The notes beneath the pieces are model-generated. The model did no database searches. It was not told the DNA's origin and saw only the letters and a list, made by a program, of their open reading frames with translations. Made by a program: the position numbers and the translations under genes. From Gordius sp. MW1 (Eukaryota > Nematomorpha > Gordioida > Gordea > Gordiidae), in contig OZ038530.1 of the NCBI GenBank assembly GCA_964036665.1, positions 9,512,501 to 9,576,500 on the forward strand: a DNA stretch of 64,000 bases. Direction: 5' to 3'. Of the stretch, positions 57,311 to 64,000 are shown piece by piece (the stretch's first letter is position 1; each line of letters opens with the position of its first letter).

Positions 57311-58972
57311 CCCTTCATTCACCTTTCATTTTCACATCATTCGTTCGGATTTTTGGGTCTATATGACCCATAACTTTAAATCGCTACAATTTCTAAAGTA
57401 CTAGGAGTTAAAATTTAAAATTTTAGACATATATTAAATGATCTTTTGCAAATAATTTGAGCTCTTAAATTTATATTTTTGTTCATAACTTTTTATTTTA
57501 TCGCTAATTATAACCGACCCGGTAAAATTTTAAATTATTTTTCACTGTGTATACTAAATTTTACTTTAACAAAAATCTATCCAATATTTTTAGATATTTT
57601 TTACATATTTTTAAAATATAGACTTGAAGCAAAAAAAACAAAAAAAAATTATTTAAAATAAATAATGCGAAATATAGATATTTCGGTTTAAATACCATCA
57701 ACATTAAATTTACATATTTTTTCATCAAAATATTGGCTAAGTTTAAATTTATATATTTTTGAAAATAATTTAATTTAAGATATAATTTTTTTTTCATTGA
57801 TTAATATAATTTTCCTCTTTAATTTAAACCATTAATATAGTTTCTAGCCCTCTTAGTTTTTGTTTTATAAAGTTTTAATGGGGCGCAATTTTTTTGAAGA
57901 ATTTTTAACAGTGTAACACTTAATTTTTCAATAAAGCCCTAAAAGCAATTTTTAAAAATTAAACTTTTATATTATTTGGAAGTTGCACACAATTAATTTT
58001 ACAATTTATTGTTTATTCAATAATATTATCAGCGTCCTTACAATGCAAACATGTCAGATACATATGAGTTTTACAAATATATTTTTTACAAATAGCGCAA
58101 TAAGTGCTATGTTTGTTGTGTTTTGGGACGTAGGATAAAAGAGTTTTATTGTGTTTAAATCCAAATATTGTAGAAGGTGCCGGTCTTGATTTAATAATTA
58201 GAAATTCGGAGGGTATTTCTCTCTTATTTTTTTTTAAAGTCCCCACTAATGTTAAATTATGATTATAATACAAGGTGTCAACTAGTTAACTTAACTATAA
58301 AATAAAGTTTTGACAATTTTTTATTTGTTTTAATTTATATATCATGTCTAAATACCATAATAATATTTTCCCCCGCCTAAACTTGGCTCTCCTTCATCTA
58401 ACTCCGATTCAGATTCACAACTACTAATAGATAAACAGTCATCAGTATCACTTTCTGAGCTACCTAAAAATCTTAAAAACCAAAAAAAAATGTTACTTCC
58501 CCAATCAGAATCTTCAAAAATATCCGAAATTTTAAAAGATTCCATGTGAAAAGAAAAAAAGAAATACGCGGGAAGAAATCAGCTGCTAAATATTGGCATG
58601 GATAAATTCCACGAGGAAACAAAAAGTCAAATTTAAAATCGTCATAATTTACAAAATATATGAGCTAGAGAAAAATTTATTTTTTCGATATCATTTGGGT
58701 ATTAGTTTTTATCATTTAAGCAAAAAAAAAAATTTTTTTTGAAAAAAAAAATATCCTCCGTTCGCTTTAGGGGTCAATATGACCCAAGACGTTCAAAAAA
58801 CCATGATATATTTAGAACCAATGGGTGAAAACTAACCAAAATTTGCAGAGTTGTAATATGATAAAATTTGTTAAGCTACTGAAAAATCTGAAGCTCTATG
58901 TTCATTACTTTTTTTTTCTTGCATGTTTTTAGAAAGGCTTGGGTCATATTGACCCAAAAAGCGTACGGAGGG
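57311..58972 (-). mobile_element. piggyBac deletion derivative bounded by TTAA
   Basis: TTAA at 57307-57310 and 58973-58976. Left end CCCTTCATTCACC, right end (inward) CCCTCCGTACGC. Subterminal palindromes GGGTCTATATGACCC (57355-57369), GGGTCAATATGACCC (58771-58785) and GGGTCATATTGACCC (58941-58955) are likely transposase-binding sites. The interior keeps only the two ends of the transposase gene on the minus strand. Confidence 0.92.
58013..58545 (-). pseudogene. piggyBac transposase remnant (N- and C-termini only)
   Basis: 58545-58348 encodes the acidic N-terminus (MESFKISDIFEDSDWGSN, then Ser/Asp/Glu-rich). 58273-58013 encodes NLTLVGTLKKNKREIPSEFL of the core and the C-terminal Cys-rich finger (YCAICKKYICKTHMYLTCLH). 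Most of the DDE catalytic domain is deleted. Clearly a different subfamily from the copy at 1.3 kb. Confidence 0.88.
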
Positions 58973-58976
58973 TTAA

Positions 58977-61560
58977 TATGCGAAAAAATACGATTTGGAA
59001 TAGGTTAAAAGACGTTAAAATTCTAGGTGAACAACTAAAATGCTTTTAATTTATCAGATATTAAATAGCAACCAATTGATAACCATTAAAATGTTTTTTT
59101 AAAAGAATACATGGTTAAAATTTGAAAACCTTTATGGCATCAGATCTTTTATTGATGTAAATTTTATTCTTAATAATGCCAATTTTTTAAAAAAATTAAA
59201 TCTAACTTGCCTGTTAGCCTATAAATGGAAAAAGAAAATTTATGGTTAAAATATAAAATTTCAAGGGTTAATTTTATTTCAAAATAAAGGCGAGTTTAAC
59301 TTCTGACTCATTTAAACCCCTTAAACTAACCGGATGGAAGAAATGCTAGACCAAGGAAACATAACTTTTACTTACAATGGCGAATGTTAGATTATAGCAA
59401 ATATTGATTGGGTTAAAATTTTTGATTATCTGGTAAATGCAACCAGAATAAGCTTTATATGTAAGAAAATAACAACTTGAATTAATTTTATAACAATTTA
59501 AAACAAATAACGATTTTAATATCATAATTATGGAAGATAAAGGTAAGAGATTTTTTCGTTCTGCATTATGACGCTAAGCGCTGAATTTTTAACTACAAGC
59601 GCAATGCAATCACAATGCAAAATGACTAAATCGAGTAAGCTTTATGGATGATTGGATTTGCAATGTCTCCGAGGAAGCTTTGTAGTAGCATTGCGTAATA
59701 TTATTTTTTTTCCAAACGCAATGCAACCCAATGCACTTCGGCTTCATAAAATAAAACATGAAAACATTTGGTTCGGAAATTTTGTAGTGTCGGTACCTGA
59801 AGACAATTATAGCACAAAAAGTTTAAATACTTGGAAAATAAGCGAATAATGCTCCGTTCAAATTTCGAGAAAAATCTAACCCAATTTCTATCGAGGATTG
59901 TCGCGGATGCGTACTCACTCATTTGAATAATGACTTTAAAAAGGGTTGTTAAGCGCATTGTGAATAATTAAATGGAGAAATTTGCATAGATGATCAACCA
60001 CATTTTCTAAATCCGAATGCCGAGGTCCCATATGATTTGGAAGGGCCATATAATGAAGATGCAAAAAGGATTTGTAAGCTGGAAAGGGGTGTTAAGATAT
60101 TATTGGGTTTTGCCTACACATCGAGCATGGGGAAAAATATCAATGTCAGGGACGACTAAGGGGAGGAGTGCAGGACGAAAAAACCGTTAAGTCATGGTGG
60201 GGAATGAGGTAATAGAGCTAGGAACGGGGAAATTTTGCTAAGCGATTTAGGTTCAATTATTTAGAGGGGAAACCGTTGGAAAATTACATTTTTTTAATTT
60301 TATCGCGAAGATTGGATATTATTGTAGGGCAAATTTATGACTGTTGCCGAATAATGGAGGTTTCTTGTTGCAGGGCTAAAGACGGGATGAGGAAGTGTAC
60401 AAAATATTTAAAATTCACCATTTTAACTTTTAAGCCCACAGCTTATTACATTTATGAAAGGGAGGGCGAAACTCTCGCCAAAAAAACATAGTTAGCGAGC
60501 TAGCTAGCCAGCGATATTACCCCCTTACCATGTTGTTCATGTACTCCCTCTATCTCCCTACCCTAGCTCTTACTAGCAACTTGATGCCCAAAGGTTTCGT
60601 TTGATTCGTTGTTTATTATAGCTGCCCCAGCCCTTCGCCCAATGCAATGCAACTAACGCACGCCACCGCCTCTCCTTTGTATATTATTTTTTAATGCTCC
60701 AAAAGTGTAAGGTGAAGGGCGAAGTCTCAATAACACATACATACTAATACCATACACTACAACAATGAGAGGGATTGGTAAAATTTAAAAATTTCCAGAC
60801 GGGCTCACCCATGCGGGAAGTAGAAGTTGGGGGGGGGGGGCGAGGCTTATTAAGCCATTACAAAGGGCCCCTACGAAACGGGCTACTGCTGGTGTGCAAA
60901 AATGTATATTTTAATGGTAATGAAATAAATGCTCTCATTTTTTACACATTCTTGCTCCTACCCACTCCCTTCTAACCCAAAACATCATTGTATGGTTTTG
61001 ACGTAGCGTTGGTTGGTTAGGTTTACTAAAATCTATAAGAACTCTCCTTCGATTTTTATCCACAAGCGCGCAACAGGCTCCCCTCGCCCACCATACGCCC
61101 CCCCCCTACCACCCCCATTAAAAATTGAATGTCAACGTACCGCATTATTTACGTACTATTGTTATAAAACGCAAGCCAGCCCGAATGTGAAGGGCAAAGG
61201 AAAGCCCAAAACACAACGGCTATCTCGTGCAAAATTTATCTCCTTTATTCATTTATTCCACCTCCCTCGCGTAATTTGAAAGCGATAAAAAGGGAGTATA
61301 CAACACGTGCGAGAGATTATTATTTTGTTGATGTGCTGTCTGGCACGTCAGCGTCAGAGGGACGCGCCTATCCCTCCTCCCCTCGCCCTATTATCCAAAA
61401 TCACCCTCCGATTTAACGTCCATTTTACAGCGTATTTACGCCGAATTTTAACCTTGTGAATCATGGCATTTGCGGCTTAGTATCTCCACCCCCTCTCTTT
61501 TCACATATTTAACCAAAAAAATTTGCGCATTTTTTATGCTTGCCGCCCGCCTAGCTAGCT
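58977..61560. other. Intergenic, composition rising to GC-rich
   Basis: 59-60 kb is AT-rich with no gene. 60-61.5 kb is GC-richer with several G/C homopolymer runs (60829-60841, 61080-61086). Open frames are short and unrecognised. Confidence 0.4.
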
Positions 61561-61599
61561 GAAAGCACATTTTTTTACACAGCCCCTCTCACGCTAAAA

Positions 61600-61696
61600 A
61601 CGAAAATCCGCCATTTTCATTTTTTGTTTAGTACACACGTTATCGTTCAGAGTGAAAGTGGAAAATGGGAGACATCGAAAAACTCGTATTTAAGCA
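61600..61696 (+). promoter_or_regulatory. Candidate promoter and first exon of a host gene
   Basis: GAAAATCCGCCATTTTCATT holds a YY1-like CGCCATTTT core. About 30 bp downstream, CGTTCAGAGTG is initiator-like. ATGGGAGACATCGAAAAACT follows at 61666, with CGTATTTAAG giving a possible donor after seven codons. No downstream exon was found before the window ends, so this is a suggestion only. Confidence 0.25.
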
Positions 61697-61799
61697 CATC
61701 TCATGCCTTTTACTTCCCCCTTGTATAACAGACTTGCCTGGCGCCGCTTATAGGAAAAAAATACTTCAGTCATTTCAGTTTTTACAAAACAGGGGGGGG

Positions 61800-62584
61800 G
61801 GGGAGTCGGCTTAATTTTTACCCAGACGATTCTTTAATTGCATAAATTTTCAATGTCAGGCGCGATGTTGTACTCCCTGGAAGCACCCTAAGTGAGTCAT
61901 GACGCACATAGTAGCAATGAGTTTACATTTAATCGGGTATATTTATGTGTTCGTCTAGCTCAGCGTGTGTTTTAATTTAGTTGTGGGTGGATGGATACAT
62001 GATAGTGTAGAGTAGATATCGCTATTTTACAGGAAATAAAAAATTGTATAATGTTTTGTACTCATTTTGTAATCTATGGATTGAATAAATTTAAGAAAGG
62101 AATATATTGGCATGGCACTAAAGCGATGCATAATTATAGAGTTTTCTAAGCGTAATTTTTTTCTATCAAAAATGAACTTCATAAGTCGAATTAGCGTTTA
62201 ACCAAGATTTTACAGTGTTTTTAAAATCGAATGCAATTGAATCTGTAAAAATTAGGAATTAGTTTTCAAGCGGGCATAAAATAGTTGGGGCGATTATGGA
62301 ATTTGGGTAAACTTAACTACATTGTTATCGGATATGGGTAAACAGTAATCGGATAGGGCAATAATTGTGGTCTTTGAGTTTTGTTTGGAAAACATGAAAA
62401 TAAGCTATGATTGCATATTTCACTTCATTACGACATTGTTTTTTTCTGATGAAAGGTTTTATTTCACGATATAAAGAAAGAAAATAGACAATTTTACACC
62501 TTAATTGTTGCCACTATCATTATATTTTAATTTAATTAACAATGCTGATAATCTTTAAAGGTCAAGGTGTAAAGCAGGCTGAAA
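61800..62584. other. AT-rich intergenic region
   Basis: Contains an AP-1-like TGAGTCATGACGCA (61893 on) but no recognised gene. Confidence 0.4.
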
Positions 62585-62752
62585 TACATGGGCGTAGCCA
62601 GGGGGGGAAGCGGGGAGAAGCGGCTGCCCCTCTAAATCCATAAAAATGTTGAATTTATTAAAATTATGGCTAAAATTCTAAAAATGATCATTTTGCCCCT
62701 CCCTAAATCATTATTTACCCCCTCTAATCCCAATGCTGGCTACCCCCATGCT
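62585..62752. mobile_element. ATGGGCGTAGCC MITE
   Basis: ATGGGCGTAGCCAGGGGGG at left and AATGCTGGCTACCCCCAT at right. Flanks GCTGAAATA and GCTAAAATA suggest a 9-bp duplication with one mismatch. The interior matches 50957-51266. Confidence 0.88.
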
Positions 62753-62947
62753 AAAATATTTAAAACTACAGAAGTTGAGAGGTATTTGTAATAAAAATAT
62801 CAAGGGAGAAAGCACCCAGCTTAAAAACGGCCCATGATATTTTCAATGTATGTTCTAAAATTCTGTCAGAGGCTCCATTCCTCAAAATTGATCAGAATCT
62901 CTTGTATTTTTTTGTATAATGGATTTGTTAGAAGGTAGCATAATTAA

Positions 62948-63523
62948 CCCTCGAGAGCATTCCTTAAAATCCCGAACGCGAGAGCATTCGTGGGGTATAT
63001 TTGATCCCATTTTTTAACTTCTTATAACTTTTATAGTATTCTTTTTAAACCTTTCAAATTTTAAATCTGTCTTTATAAAAATCTTAAGATTGATGGTAGA
63101 AATTTTGATATGAATCTAATCAATATTACAAAACTTATTAACAATTTTCTGGACCCCCATTTTTATTTTGATTATTTTGGAGCTTCCCCTCATTTTACCT
63201 CTTGACAATAAAACAAAATAACGTGATTTTTTATTAAGAGAATGTTCAAAATGTATTAAAAACACAAATTGTTAAAAAAAAAATACATACATTTTTCCAA
63301 CAGAAAAAAACTTACGTGAGAGCATTCGTGGGGTGCACACACAGGACCCCTGTGGCCAAAAAGATGCTATATTTTAAAAAGTAGTGGGCCAAAAGTTATA
63401 AAATTTTCCTCAAACTTAGTTCTTGGTAAAATATTAGGCTACTGAAAAGGCCAGATCAATTCGCTTACGCGTTTTATATTTAAGTTTATAACTTTCGTGG
63501 TACCCCACGAATGCTCCCGAGGG
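62948..63523. mobile_element. piggyBac-like MITE bounded by TTAA
   Basis: TTAA at 62944-62947 and 63524-63527; ends CCCTCGAGAGCATTC and (inward) CCCTCGGGAGCATTCGTGGG. The word GAGAGCATTCGTGGGGT recurs internally at about 62990 and 63320. 576 bp, with no coding remnant. Confidence 0.9.
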
Positions 63524-63804
63524 TTAAGACGAAGATATATAAAGTATAAAAGCGGATACATATTATGGCTCGAAAGCGTCACAAGTGTCGTCCGCGAGAA
63601 GCAACTAGGTATAAACAAGGGACTTGTATTAAAATTTGCGATTAAACAATTTTTTGTTTCGACAAAAAGTTTGTGGCATATTTTAAAACGCAGCGCATTT
63701 CAATTTTAATACGCTATTTGCGCAGGCCCCGAAAAATCAAATGCAGGGGTGACAATCGGAATGAAAATGTTGAAGGGAGGAGGAGCTGCTGCGAGGGTTA
63801 AGTT

Positions 63805-64000
63805 GTCCGGAGGGGCGAAATGTCTATGCACGTGAAATCCCATCAAAACTACCCTTTTGGTCGCAGCCTTCAAGAGCGTCAAAAAGCTTTAAAACTGAGT
63901 ATTAAAACTAAAGTTGTTAGTATTTTTAAGGGCGGCCAATGAGGTATTGTGCTATATATATTTGAATTTTGAAAGGCATTGTAGGGATCCACCAGTTAAT
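63805..64000. repeat. Second copy of the 52255-52790 repeat, cut by window edge
   Basis: Carries GAAATGTCTATGCACGTGAA and the AAAGGCATTGTAGGGATCC block in the same order as 52255-52790, and continues past the window. Confidence 0.6.

Noticed and set aside
1..64000. CRISPR arrays, bacterial operons, rRNA genes
   Set aside because: None seen. Repeats are transposon ends or microsatellites, and gene structure is eukaryotic.

Overview
This is a 64-kb piece of an AT-rich animal nuclear genome, most likely an invertebrate. Three host genes can be read with confidence, all on the minus strand: an intronless BRAP2-type RING/ZnF-UBP ubiquitin ligase (17255-19483), MAF1, the RNA polymerase III repressor (25907-26792, 4 exons), and a heat shock transcription factor (40225-42773, 14 exons). 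MAF1 and HSF were assembled from short exons by reading across introns; every junction keeps frame and uses GT-AG. Nearly all introns are 35-46 nt (longest 112). The HSF has an animal-type C-terminal HR-C heptad repeat. No species can be named from sequence alone.

Almost everything else is transposon. Layout: a (TACA)n microsatellite (1-794); a broken piggyBac (1303-4161); two GGCCCG-type hAT relics (4.4-6.7 kb); a nest in which a gypsy-type LTR retrotransposon (10281-14324, TSD ATAAA) and a CGAGA-word element sit in an older hAT remnant (7.5-14.4 kb); a piggyBac relic and two MITEs (14.6-16.6 kb); BRAP2; a miniature LTR retrotransposon with TATCG/CGATA termini (20705-22131, TSD AAGTT); a quiet AT-rich stretch; MAF1; a deleted LTR element with LINE debris (28-31 kb); a three-level hAT nest (31531-36428); MITEs and a SPIN-like hAT fragment; HSF; LINE, hAT and P-element/THAP9-like relics (44-49 kb); several hAT MITEs with target-site duplications (49.7-54.2 kb); a rearranged, inverted hAT (54812-56847); and two piggyBac-type elements bounded by TTAA (57311-58972, 62948-63523).

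The most striking pattern is the hAT collection. At least six families coexist, most with [C/T]AGAG- or CAGGG-like termini. Each has its own short word repeated in both orientations beneath its ends: GGCCCG, GATCCGATCC, GGTATCGG, AACTAGTTC, GAACCC, and probably CGAGA. Exact or near-exact 8-bp duplications confirm most of them. A second pattern is a short MITE family with ATGGGCGTAGCC ends, G-rich cores and 8-10 bp target duplications, seen five times. Two other MITEs with unrelated long inverted repeats carry telomere-like GGGTTAGG cores.

Host gene function: BRAP2 (ubiquitin/Ras-MAPK signalling), MAF1 (Pol III output under stress or nutrient signals) and HSF (heat-shock transcription) are unrelated housekeeping or stress regulators. 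Nothing indicates an operon.
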